Source: JAWVFM01 sp963739355
GTDB taxonomy: Bacteria > Actinomycetota > Thermoleophilia > Solirubrobacterales > 70-9
Assembly (NCBI GenBank): GCA_963739355.1
Contig: CAVUAD010000006.1
Coordinates: 124,001-188,000 of the forward strand
Reading direction: 5' to 3'
Length of the DNA stretch: 64,000 nt
The notes beneath the pieces were generated by a model, which worked only from the letters and a program-made list of their open reading frames with translations, was not told the origin of the DNA and made no database searches. The translations under genes and the position numbers were made by a program. This document shows, piece after piece, positions 8,251-16,092 of this stretch (position 1 is the stretch's first letter; each line of letters begins with the position of its first letter).

Positions 8251-9584
8251 GCGCGCGATCCCTGTGGTGCGAGCTGGCGTGGCTTGGCGGCGACGCCGCT
8301 GAGGCCGGCGTCGCGATCGAGATCGACGGTGACCGGATCGCGTCCGTGACGCCGGGAGCCGAGGCGGCCCCGGGCGCGGAGCGCCTCGCCGGGCTGACGC
8401 TCCCCGGGCTCGCCAACGCGCACTCCCACGCCTTCCACCGTGCGCTGCGCGGACGCACCCAGGCCGAGCGTGGCTCGTTCTGGACCTGGCGGGAGCAGAT
8501 GTACGCCCTCGCCGAGCGGCTTGACCCCGACACCTACCTGGCGCTTGCCGGCGCCACGTTCGCCGAGATGGCGCTCGCCGGGATCACGGCGGTCGGCGAG
8601 TTCCACTACCTGCACCACGGCCCCGGCGGCGAGCCGTATGCCGACCAGAACGAGATGGGGCTCGCCCTCTGTGAGGCCGCGGGCCGGGCCGGAATCCGAA
8701 TCACGCTGATCGACGCCTGTTATCTGCACGGCGGGATCGGCAAGGAGCTCGACCCGACCCAGACGCGCTTTGCCGACGCCGACGCCGGCGCCTGGGCGGA
8801 GCGGGTCGCCGCGCTCGACCCCGGTGCCGGCGCGCGGCCTGGCGCGGCGATCCACAGCGTCCGCGCCGTCGACCCGGAAGCTGCCGCCACCGTGGCGGCG
8901 TTCGCGGCCGAGCGCGGCCTGCCGCTCCACGCGCACGTCTCCGAGCAGCCGGCGGAGAACGCCGCGTGCGTCGAGGCCTATCACCGCACGCCCACCGAGG
9001 TCCTGCTCGAGGCCGAAGCGCTGCGGAAATCGTTCACAGCGGTTCATGCCACGCACCTCACCGACTCCGACGTCGAGCTCCTCGGCAACGCCGCGTGCAC
9101 TTGCTGCATGTGCCCAACCACGGAGCGCGACCTCGCCGATGGCATCGGCCCCGCCCGCCAGCTCCTCGACGCCGGCGCGGGGCTCTCCCTCGGGTCCGAC
9201 TCGCATGCCGTGATCGACCACTTCGAGGAAGCTCGCGCCGTGGAGCTGGACGAGCGCCTCGCGGGCGGCGAGCGCGGCCGCCACGGCGCCCCCGGGCTGC
9301 TCGAGGCCGCAACCGCCGCCGGCCACGCGTCGATTGGCTGGCCGGAGGCGGGCCGCATCCGGCCCGGAGCGCTCGCCGACCTCGCGACGGTCGGACTCGA
9401 CTCGGTCCGCCTGGCCGGAGCGGCGCCGGACGCGGTGCTGGGCTCGGTCGTCTTCGCGGCGACGGCGGCGGACGTCACCGACGTGTTCGTCGGCGGCCGA
9501 CCGGTGGTGCGCAACGGCGCTCACACCCAGGTCGACGTTGCCGCCGAGCTCGGCGCCGCGATTACTAGCCTCTGGAGCTCATGA
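8238..9584 (+). CDS. hutF: Formimidoylglutamate deiminase
   Basis: About 448 residues of the amidohydrolase superfamily. It deiminates N-formimidoyl-L-glutamate to N-formyl-L-glutamate and ammonia. The metal motif ANAHSHAFHRAL, the substrate-arm motif FWTWREQMY, HAHVSEQP, the HutF signature CPTTERDLADG and LGSDSHAVID are all present. The start is uncertain: GTG 8238 overlaps the end of def by 13 bases but its ribosome site is nearly adjacent; CTG 8247 is the other option. The stop overlaps the hutI ATG as ATGA. The presence of HutF shows that the pathway goes through formylglutamate. Confidence 0.93.
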   Translation: MGLLSARSLWCELAWLGGDAAEAGVAIEIDGDRIASVTPGAEAAPGAERLAGLTLPGLANAHSHAFHRALRGRTQAERGSFWTWREQMYALAERLDPDTYLALAGATFAEMALAGITAVGEFHYLHHGPGGEPYADQNEMGLALCEAAGRAGIRITLIDACYLHGGIGKELDPTQTRFADADAGAWAERVAALDPGAGARPGAAIHSVRAVDPEAAATVAAFAAERGLPLHAHVSEQPAENAACVEAYHRTPTEVLLEAEALRKSFTAVHATHLTDSDVELLGNAACTCCMCPTTERDLADGIGPARQLLDAGAGLSLGSDSHAVIDHFEEARAVELDERLAGGERGRHGAPGLLEAATAAGHASIGWPEAGRIRPGALADLATVGLDSVRLAGAAPDAVLGSVVFAATAADVTDVFVGGRPVVRNGAHTQVDVAAELGAAITSLWSS

Positions 9585-10747
9585 CCTCTCTGGTCATCGA
9601 CAACATCGGCCTGCTCGTCACGAACGACCCGGAGGCCGGCGAGGGCGACCTGGGCCTCGTCCGCGACGCGGCGCTCGTGTGCGAGGACGGGTTGGTCACC
9701 GCGATCGAGCGCACCGGCGCAGCCGCCGACGAGCAGCTCGACGCCGAGGGGCGCTGCGTGATCCCGGGCTTCGTCGACAGCCACACGCACCTGGTCTTCG
9801 CGGGTGACCGCGCCGACGAGTTCGCCGCGCGCATGGCCGGCGCCGGCTACGAGGCGGGCGGGATCAGGGTGACGACGGACGCGACCCGAGCCGCGAGCAC
9901 CGCCGAGCTGACGGCGCTCGCCGAGGCGCGGCGCCTGGAGGGGCTGCGAGGCGGGATCACCCACGTCGAGGTCAAGTCCGGGTACGGCCTGAACGTCGAG
10001 ACGGAGGAGCGCTCCTGCGAGGTCGCGGCGAAGCTCACCGACGACGTCACGTTCCTCGGCGCGCACGTGGTGCCGGCGGAGTACGAGGACCTTCCCGACG
10101 AGTACGTGCGGCTGGTCTGCGGCGAGATGCTCGAGGCCTGCGCGCCGCACTGCCGCTGGGTCGACGTCTTCTGCGAGAAGGGCGCCTTCGACGAGGAGCA
10201 GTCGCGGGCGGTCCTGGAGGCCGGGCGCAAGGCCAGCCTCGGCCTGCGGGTCCACGGCAACCAGCTCGGCCGTGGCCCGGGAGCGCGACTTGCCGCCGAG
10301 CTCGGCGCGGCCTCGGTCGACCACTGCACGTACCTGGCCGAGCCCGACATCGAGGCGCTCGCCGGCAGTGAGACCGTTGCGACCTTCCTCCCCGCGACCG
10401 ACTTCTCGACCCGCCAGCCGTATCCCGACGCCCGCCGCGCCATCGACGCCGGCGTCAGCGTCGCGCTCGCCACCAACACCAACCCCGGCTCGAGCTACAC
10501 GACCTCGATGCCCTTCTGCATCGCGCTCGCGGTCCGCGACATGCGGATGACGGCGGAGGAGGCCGTGCGCGCGGCGACCCTCGGCGGGGCCAATGCCCTC
10601 CGCCGCGAGGACATCGGCGCGCTGCGCCCCGGCGCCCGCGCCGACGCCGTGGTTCTCGACGCCCCCTCCTACACGCACCTCGTCTACCGCCCCGGCGTCC
10701 CGCTGGTGCGCGACGTCGTGCTCGAGGGCGCGGTGCAGGCGCTTTGA
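9581..10747 (+). CDS. hutI: Imidazolonepropionase
   Basis: 388 residues, amidohydrolase family. It opens the imidazolone ring to give N-formimidoyl-L-glutamate, the substrate of HutF. The family metal site DSHTHLVFAGDRADEF, the substrate loop KSGYGLNVETEE, HGNQLGRG, DHCTYL and ATNTNPGSS are intact. It overlaps both neighbours (ATGA with hutF, TTGA with the macro-domain gene), so the enzymes of the pathway are made from one transcript. Confidence 0.96.
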   Translation: MTSLVIDNIGLLVTNDPEAGEGDLGLVRDAALVCEDGLVTAIERTGAAADEQLDAEGRCVIPGFVDSHTHLVFAGDRADEFAARMAGAGYEAGGIRVTTDATRAASTAELTALAEARRLEGLRGGITHVEVKSGYGLNVETEERSCEVAAKLTDDVTFLGAHVVPAEYEDLPDEYVRLVCGEMLEACAPHCRWVDVFCEKGAFDEEQSRAVLEAGRKASLGLRVHGNQLGRGPGARLAAELGAASVDHCTYLAEPDIEALAGSETVATFLPATDFSTRQPYPDARRAIDAGVSVALATNTNPGSSYTTSMPFCIALAVRDMRMTAEEAVRAATLGGANALRREDIGALRPGARADAVVLDAPSYTHLVYRPGVPLVRDVVLEGAVQAL

Positions 10748-11250
10748 CCGACCCCCGCATCGAGGTCCGCGAGACGGACATCACCGCGCTCGAGGTCGAC
10801 GCCATCGCCAACGCCGCCAACACGCAGCTGCTCCACAGCGGCGGCGTGGCGGGCGCAATCGTGAGGGCCGGCGGCCGCGAGGTCCAGAGCGAGTCCGACG
10901 AGCTCTCCCCCATCGAGCTCGGCGCGGCGGTCTCGACCGGCGCCGGAGCAATGCCGGCGAGGTGGGTCATTCACGCGGCAACCATGGAGCTCGGCGGCCC
11001 GACCTCGGCCCAGACCATCCGCACCGCGACGGGAAGCGCCCTCGCCGAGGCGGACCGGCTGGGCGCGAAGTCGCTTGCGCTGGTTGCCTTCGGCACGGGC
11101 GTCGGGGGCTTCCCGCTCGCGGAGGCCGCGGCGATCGAGGTCGAGGAGGTGCGGCGCCACCTGGACGCCGGCAGCGGGCTCGAGCTGGTGGTGTTCGCGG
11201 TGCGCGGCGACGAGGCGCGCTCGGCATTCGAGGACGCGCTCGCCGGGTGA
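10744..11250 (+). CDS. Macro-domain protein
   Basis: 168 residues. It is a single macro domain of the type that binds ADP-ribose or hydrolyses its esters. The sequence shows VDAIANAANTQLLHSGGVAG (adenine and distal-ribose loop) and VAFGTGVGGFPLAEAA (phosphate loop). It starts at a TTG that overlaps the hutI stop. Its placement at the end of a histidine-degradation operon is unusual; it may deal with NAD-derived ADP-ribosyl products (urocanase uses NAD+) or control an operon enzyme. Neither is shown by the sequence. Confidence 0.88.
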   Translation: MTDPRIEVRETDITALEVDAIANAANTQLLHSGGVAGAIVRAGGREVQSESDELSPIELGAAVSTGAGAMPARWVIHAATMELGGPTSAQTIRTATGSALAEADRLGAKSLALVAFGTGVGGFPLAEAAAIEVEEVRRHLDAGSGLELVVFAVRGDEARSAFEDALAG

Positions 11251-11708
11251 GCGGCCCCGAGGTCGACTTCCGCGAGGTCCCACCGGACCACCCCGACGTA
11301 CTGCCGCTCGCCAAGGCGATGGGTGACGAGGTCTCCGAGCTCTACGCCGACTACGGCCTCGGCCTGCTACCCGACCTCGCCTCCTTCCTTGCCCCTGGTG
11401 ACACCGCGCTGGTGGGCTACGCGGAGGGCGAGCCCGTGACCGCCGGCGCCGTCCACCGGATCGACGACGAGACCGGGGAGATCAAGCGCATGTACGTCGT
11501 TCCCGAGCGTCGTGGCCAGGGGCTCAGCCGCAAGCTCCTCGTCGCGCTGGAGTCGCTTGCCAGGCGGGAGGGCTTCACGCGCGTGCGCCTCGACACGGGC
11601 AAGCGCCAGCCGCGAGCGCTCGCCCTCTACCGGGCCACGGACTACCGCGAGATCCCCGACTACAACGGCAACCGCTTCGCCTCCTACTGGTTCGAGAAGG
11701 AGCTCTAG
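11247..11708 (+). CDS. GNAT-family N-acetyltransferase
   Basis: 153 residues. It has a GNAT fold with the acetyl-CoA loop VVPERRGQGLSRKLLVALE (R/QxxGxG/A type) and the beta-strand/loop GEIKRMYVVP; the C-terminus ALYRATDYREIPDYNGN resembles the end of small amino-acid or peptide acetyltransferases. The GTG start overlaps the macro-domain stop by 4 bases. It is the last gene of the hut operon and its stop overlaps that of the convergent SAF gene. The substrate is unknown; glutamate-type amino acids would suit the setting. Confidence 0.85.
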   Translation: MSGPEVDFREVPPDHPDVLPLAKAMGDEVSELYADYGLGLLPDLASFLAPGDTALVGYAEGEPVTAGAVHRIDDETGEIKRMYVVPERRGQGLSRKLLVALESLARREGFTRVRLDTGKRQPRALALYRATDYREIPDYNGNRFASYWFEKEL

Positions 11709-12382
11709 CCGCTCGAGCTCACCAGTCGCACCTCGCGCGCGAAGTTCTGCGCGTGAATGAGGCTGAGGGCCTGTGGGCGGGTGAGCGCCAGGGTCGCGAC
11801 CGACGCGTCGGGCAGCGCGGGTGCGACGTCGCCGCCGCTTGGGTCGGCGGCGCGGAGGCCCAGCAGGCGAACGTGCCGCGCGGCCACGTAGGTCCGGCCC
11901 TCTGCCGAGTCCGTGCGCGGCTCGGTCGTGACGACGACGTCGACGAGCGGGCGCGCGGAGCCGCCGATTCGCGCCGACAGCGCCGCCGCGCCGGTGACCG
12001 GGATCTCGACCGGCGTGCGGCCGGCGCCAACGGCCGCGGGCCGGCGCTTCGCGTGCGATCCGGGGACGGCGAGCTGCGCCCCGAGAACGTACGCACCGGC
12101 CGGAATCGCGGCGGTGGGCTCGCGACCCAGCGCCTCGGACGGATCCCGCAGGACGCCCGGCGGGAGGAAGCGCCGCGGAACCCGGCGGACCTCGAGCCGG
12201 TGCACGTCGGCGGGACGCAGAGCATGATGGGCCGCCAGCGGCGTCCGAGCCACGAGCGCGGAACGCAGCGGGCCAAGCTGAGCTTCGACGCTGTGGCTGT
12301 AGCCGCTGACCGAGCGGGCGGCCAGCGCCGCGCACACCGCCGCCGCGAGCGCGAAGAGGATGGCTCGCCGGCGGCGGCTCAC
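11705..12382 (-). CDS. CpaB/RcpC-like SAF-domain protein
   Basis: 225 residues. A single N-terminal membrane anchor (AILFALAAAVCAALAA) is followed by a SAF-type domain: LVARTPLAAHHALRPADVHR, then LGREPTAAIPAGAYVLGAQL. That is the plan of CpaB/RcpC, the periplasmic or exported Tad component. It has the proline/alanine-rich second half usual in actinobacteria. It is the last gene of the DUF192-regulator-kinase-SAF operon and overlaps the kinase by 4 bases. Together with tadABC at 1566-4361 on the same strand, it suggests one tad locus split by the hut operon. Confidence 0.72.
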   Translation of the reverse strand: MSRRRRAILFALAAAVCAALAARSVSGYSHSVEAQLGPLRSALVARTPLAAHHALRPADVHRLEVRRVPRRFLPPGVLRDPSEALGREPTAAIPAGAYVLGAQLAVPGSHAKRRPAAVGAGRTPVEIPVTGAAALSARIGGSARPLVDVVVTTEPRTDSAEGRTYVAARHVRLLGLRAADPSGGDVAPALPDASVATLALTRPQALSLIHAQNFAREVRLVSSSG

Positions 12383-13071
12383 GCGGCCGGTTCGGCGAGC
12401 GGAAGCTCGATGACGGCTACCGAGCCACGCTCCGAGCGCAGCCAGAAGAACCGCCCGCCGTGCTTGCGGGCGATCTCGGTCACGACGGCAAGCCCGTGGC
12501 CACGGCGCCGGTCGCGGCGGCCGCGGAGCGACGCGAGCACCGAGGCCGGCTGCGGGCTGCCCCCGTCGGCGACCGCGACCCGTGCCGTTCCCGCGCCCAG
12601 GGTCGCGCAGATCTCGACGCGCAGGGTTCCGTGCTCGAGTGCGTTAGCGACCAGGTTGTCGATCGCCCGCGCGAGGTGAACCGGGTCGGCAAGCACCAGG
12701 GTGCCGCCGGTGTGACAGGAGACCCGCAGCGCGCGCTCCCGGGCTGCAGCCGGCGCCTTCCAGCGCTCGGCGGTGGTGTGGACGACGGACGCGAGGCACG
12801 TCGGGCGCAGGTCGGCGGGCACGGGCTCCCGGTTGATCTCACGGTCGAGGTCGGCCACCGCCGCGACGGTCAGCCGCAGCGCGTCGTGAACCCGGGGCTC
12901 CGGCGCTCCGGCGAGGACCAGGGCCTGGAGCGGGCGCCGCAGCTCGTGAAGCGCCCGGTTCAGGGCGGTGCGGCGCCGGCGCTCCCTGACGCGCCCGCCG
13001 CCGAGCGCCAGGGCAAGCGTGAGCCCGAGCGGCCACCCGGCACCCAGCGTGGGCGGGATCTCGCCGAGCAC
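12379..13071 (-). CDS. Compact membrane-anchored sensor histidine kinase
   Basis: 230 residues, short for the family. One N-terminal hydrophobic segment is followed by a dimerisation helix with the phospho-acceptor His in ALHELRRPLQAL, an N box DNLVANALEHG, a G1-like VAVADGGSP, and a G2 box GHGLAVVTEIARKHGG. No extracellular sensor, PAS or HAMP domain is visible. It lies 3 bp downstream of the OmpR-type regulator gene, so the two form a two-component pair. What it senses cannot be told from the sequence. Confidence 0.85.
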   Translation of the reverse strand: MLGEIPPTLGAGWPLGLTLALALGGGRVRERRRRTALNRALHELRRPLQALVLAGAPEPRVHDALRLTVAAVADLDREINREPVPADLRPTCLASVVHTTAERWKAPAAARERALRVSCHTGGTLVLADPVHLARAIDNLVANALEHGTLRVEICATLGAGTARVAVADGGSPQPASVLASLRGRRDRRRGHGLAVVTEIARKHGGRFFWLRSERGSVAVIELPLAEPAA

Positions 13072-13074
13072 ACC

Positions 13075-13791
13075 TCAGCCCTCGATCAGCCGGTAGCCGA
13101 CACCCCAGATGTTGATCACGTAGCGACCGTGCTCCGGGTCCAGCTTGCGGCGAAGGCGGCTGGCGTGCGAGTCCAGCGTGCGCGTCCGGCCCATGGTCCG
13201 GAAGCCCCAGACGTCGCGGAGAAGCTCCTGCTTGGTGAAGACGCGGGTGGGCTCCGCCGAGAGCGCGACGAGCAGCGAGTACTCCTTGCTGGCGAGCTTG
13301 ACCTCGCGCTCGCCGACCTGGACCTGCCGGCGCGCCTGGTCGATGCGGAGCTCTCCCACGCGCCGTGTGCCCTCGCGGCGCTCCGAGCGGCGGCGGAGCA
13401 CCGCGCCGATCCGGGCCTCGATCTCGCGGTAGTCGAAGGGCTTGGGGACGTAGTCGTCCGCGCCCGCCCGCAGCCCGCGCACCCGATCGGCCTGGCCGCC
13501 GCGGCCCGAGAGGATGATCACCCCGAGGCGCGGGTCGTAGCCCTCCACGGTGCCCGCCCCGCCGCGGATCTCCCGCAGCACGTCCAACCCCGCGGCGTCG
13601 GGCAGGCCCAGGTCGAGCAGCAGCAGGTCTGGCGAGTTGTAGCGGCAGAGCCGCAGGGCGTCCGCTGCCGTCGGCGCACCGAGGGCGTCGAAGCGGTCCG
13701 CCTCGAGGTTCTCGCAGAGCAGCTCGAGCGTGGCCTCGTCGTCCTCGCAGACCACGACGGTGGCCAGCGCCTCGCGCCGCGGCAGCGTCAT
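13075..13791 (-). CDS. OmpR/PhoB-family response regulator
   Basis: 238 residues. The receiver domain has the acidic pair (VVVCEDDEATLE), the phospho-acceptor Asp in LLLLDLGLPD, a Ser switch residue (IILSGRGG) and the conserved Lys (YVPKPFDYRE). The C-terminal winged helix has the Trans_reg_C pattern (LASKEYSLLVALSAEP, then GRTRTLDSHASRLRRKL, ending INIWGVGYRLIEG). The ATG overlaps the DUF192 stop as ATGA. It is a probable partner of the kinase downstream and may control the tad genes. Confidence 0.93.
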   Translation of the reverse strand: MTLPRREALATVVVCEDDEATLELLCENLEADRFDALGAPTAADALRLCRYNSPDLLLLDLGLPDAAGLDVLREIRGGAGTVEGYDPRLGVIILSGRGGQADRVRGLRAGADDYVPKPFDYREIEARIGAVLRRRSERREGTRRVGELRIDQARRQVQVGEREVKLASKEYSLLVALSAEPTRVFTKQELLRDVWGFRTMGRTRTLDSHASRLRRKLDPEHGRYVINIWGVGYRLIEG

Positions 13792-14108
13792 GCCGGCACC
13801 TCGAGCACGGCGGCGGCGCGGCGCTCGAACGCGAACCGCCGCGGCGGCAGCACGCGGCGCCGCGAGACCTCGCGCAGCTCGCGGTCGAGGAAGATCAGGT
13901 CGAGCGGGAACCGCATGCCGAACGTGTGAATCGCACGGCAGCGCGGGATCAGGAGGCCGGCCGGAGCCTCGGCGCGATCGAGCCAGGCGAGGCCGAGCAG
14001 CCGCGAGCTGAGGGTTCCCGCCACCGGCACCCGCCCCACCCCGACGTCGCCGTGCCGGAGCCCGTGAAAGCGCCGAGGCGGTGGGCCGATGGTCGAGGCT
14101 TGCTTCAC
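13788..14108 (-). CDS. DUF192 protein
   Basis: About 106 residues of DUF192: GTLSSRLLGLAWLD, then AIHTFGMRFPLDLIFLD, which is the highly conserved core, and a C-terminal VLEVPA. DUF192 genes are often found beside actinobacterial tad/cpaF loci, which fits the genes downstream. The start is uncertain: GTG 14108 gives a normal N-terminus, but longer and shorter versions are possible. It heads the operon DUF192-regulator-kinase-SAF. Confidence 0.78.
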   Translation of the reverse strand: MKQASTIGPPPRRFHGLRHGDVGVGRVPVAGTLSSRLLGLAWLDRAEAPAGLLIPRCRAIHTFGMRFPLDLIFLDRELREVSRRRVLPPRRFAFERRAAAVLEVPA

Positions 14109-14260
14109 GGCGAGGACAACCCCGACCCCCGGTTTCGGTGCCCCGGGTTCGGCCCACCGGTGCAACGGTTGGTTCAGCCGTCGACGTCCAAGCGCGAATT
14201 CCTTCCCGATCCGAAAAGATGCCCTTGCTCTTTGAGAGGCCGCCCCGGAGGGGAGGCCGA

Positions 14261-14752
14261 ATGGGAACTCGGACCAAGGAAGACGTGGAGAAAGCAACTC
14301 GCAGAGGGAACTACGAGTCAGGATCTGACTACGTTCTCGAATACGGCGAGCTTCGCTTCTCCTTCAACGAGCAGGACTTCGCGCAGCGGGTCGAGCAGGC
14401 CGCCGTGAAGCTGGAGTTCGTGGATCCCGGTCTGGAGGGCGAGGAGATCCACGATCTCCTCGAGCTTGCGGTCAACGGCGAGATCCCCGAGCCGATCTCG
14501 ACGCTGGGCGAGCACATCAACGAGAACTGGACGGAGCTCGTCGGTCCGGCGAACCGCAGCCTGGTCCACTGGATCCGGCGGCTGGTGTTCCGCGGCGCCT
14601 GGCTCGACCAGCGGGTGAAGGAGGGCGAGCTCGACATCGCCTTCGATCCCGACTCGAACACCTTCGGCTACGTGCAGCCGGACCGCGACGGCGAGCCGAT
14701 CGAGCTCTCCCGCGAGCCCTCCTGGGCGCGCTTGGCCTACCGCGAAACCTAA
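14261..14752 (+). CDS. Acidic soluble protein of unknown function
   Basis: 163 residues, begun at an ATG with a strong GGAGGGGAGG site 4 bases upstream. No family is recognised. It is rich in Glu and Trp/Leu pairs (GEHINENWTELVGPANRSLVHW) and has no signal peptide or membrane segment. It stands alone between the divergent DUF192 operon and the convergent rho-like gene. The sequence suggests a compact alpha/beta cytoplasmic protein; nothing points to a role. Confidence 0.7.
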   Translation: MGTRTKEDVEKATRRGNYESGSDYVLEYGELRFSFNEQDFAQRVEQAAVKLEFVDPGLEGEEIHDLLELAVNGEIPEPISTLGEHINENWTELVGPANRSLVHWIRRLVFRGAWLDQRVKEGELDIAFDPDSNTFGYVQPDRDGEPIELSREPSWARLAYRET

Positions 14753-14754
14753 AC

Positions 14755-14767
14755 GGTGCCTGACCCC
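14755..14767 (+). repeat. Solo half of the dispersed GGTGCCTGACaCC palindrome
   Basis: GGTGCCTGACCCC differs at one base from the 13-bp arm found at 21091-21103 and 30977-30989. It lies between the stops of two convergent genes. Confidence 0.45.
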
Positions 14768-14769
14768 GA

Positions 14770-16065
14770 CTAGCTGACGCGTTCGGCGAGCTTCGCCGCG
14801 GCGTCCGCGGGCTCCAGCCCGTCGAGCTCGGCGCGCAGCTCGCGCACGGCGGCGAGCTCGTCGGCCGAGAGGATCTCATCCTCGTTGGAGGCCCGGGTGC
14901 GCGACGCGTCGAGCGCCGGTGTCACGCCGGCCGCGGCGAGATCGGGCGAGAGGACGACGAGCGCGTTCTCGGTGCTGGCGACCGCCCGGTGCGCTTCGTC
15001 GTCGGGATCGAGAGTGGTGGCAATGACGGTGAGCGATCCCGCGCCATCCCCGTCCAGCTCGCGGCCCGAGCCGAAGATGCGCTTGACCGACGCCACGTCG
15101 CCCTCGGCTGCAGCGGCGATTCGCGACAGCGAGTCCACGAGCAGGACGGCGTCGGCGCCGCGCTCGGCGAGGCGCCGGGCGCGCTCGACCGCGAGCTCGG
15201 CGGCGCGCAGCTGGTCCGCGGGGCGCATCTCGGCCGTGGCGATCGCGAGCTCGGCGTTCGGGAGGGCCTCACGCCAGCCGCTTGCCTCCTCGGGCCGCTC
15301 GTCGACCAGAAGGACGACCAGCGAGACGCCGTCGGTGGCCTCCAGGGCGGTTGCGAGGTCACGCAGAAAGGTGGTCCGCCCGGAGCGCGGCGCGGCGTCC
15401 ACCAGCACCCGCTGCCCGAACGCCAGCGGCGCAAGGGCGTCGACGCTGCGCACGAGCGCGCTCTCGGATCCGGGCGCGAGCCGCCGCCTGGGCATCGTCG
15501 CGGCGAGGTCGTCGAAGCTTGCGCGCTCGGCCTCGGGCTCCCCCCCGTTGACCTTGTCGACGTGGACGAGGGCGTGGTGGCGCTCGCCGCGTCGCGGCCC
15601 GCGCGCCGGGCCGGAGACCTCGTCGCCGACGCGCAGCTCGCACCGGCGCACCTGCGAGGCGGACACGTAGACGTCGCCGTCGCTGCGCTCCAGGCCGTCG
15701 AGCCGCAGGAACCCGTGGCCCTGGCCGGTCACGTCGAGGACTCCGGAGACCGGGACGGCGTCCGCCGGGATCTCCTCGTCGTCCTCCTCGTCCTCATCCT
15801 CGTCCTCGCGCTCCTTCTCGCGGCGCCGCGGCGCCCGCTCGCGCTGGCGCTCGCGGGTGGCGCGACCGCCGCGTCCACCGCCGCGGCGGCGTGAGCGCGC
15901 CTTCGGCGCGGGCTCCTCGTCGTCGCCCGAACCCGCGTCCGCTCCGGCCGCGGCGATCGCGTCGATCAGCTCCTCGCGACGCAGGCGCCTGAAGCCGGGA
16001 ACGTCGAGCGCCGCCGCGCGCTCGTGAAGCTGCGCGAGATGCAGGTCGTTCAGATCCTCGCTCAT
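14770..16065 (-). CDS. rho: Rho-like termination factor paralogue with altered ATPase site
   Basis: 431 residues. The N-terminus has the Rho_N helix fold (LHERAAALDVPGFRRLRREEL), then an Arg/Asp/Glu-rich linker, a cold-shock-like RNA-binding domain (GVLDVTGQGHGFLRLDG) and a RecA-like core. The core keeps LLVDERPEE (catalytic Glu) and Walker B AVLLVDS. The P-loop reads APRSGRTT instead of PPKAGKT, so the essential Lys is Arg (codon 15376-15378). The segment that should hold the arginine finger (RxLAxxRxFPAID) reads SPDLAAAGVTPALD, and the Q-loop LSGGVDANAL block is missing. It may be the only Rho or a non-hydrolysing relative; a canonical copy elsewhere is likely. Confidence 0.82.
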   Translation of the reverse strand: MSEDLNDLHLAQLHERAAALDVPGFRRLRREELIDAIAAAGADAGSGDDEEPAPKARSRRRGGGRGGRATRERQRERAPRRREKEREDEDEDEEDDEEIPADAVPVSGVLDVTGQGHGFLRLDGLERSDGDVYVSASQVRRCELRVGDEVSGPARGPRRGERHHALVHVDKVNGGEPEAERASFDDLAATMPRRRLAPGSESALVRSVDALAPLAFGQRVLVDAAPRSGRTTFLRDLATALEATDGVSLVVLLVDERPEEASGWREALPNAELAIATAEMRPADQLRAAELAVERARRLAERGADAVLLVDSLSRIAAAAEGDVASVKRIFGSGRELDGDGAGSLTVIATTLDPDDEAHRAVASTENALVVLSPDLAAAGVTPALDASRTRASNEDEILSADELAAVRELRAELDGLEPADAAAKLAERVS

Positions 16066-16074
16066 TGGCGGCGG

Positions 16075-16080
16075 AGGATA
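16075..16080 (-). promoter_or_regulatory. -10 box of a leaderless promoter for the rho-like gene
   Basis: TATCCT (minus strand) ends 9 nt before the ATG at 16065. It lies in the 27-bp gap after glpD, so the rho-like gene can be transcribed independently of glpD. Confidence 0.55.
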
Positions 16081-16092
16081 GGACCCGAGCGC

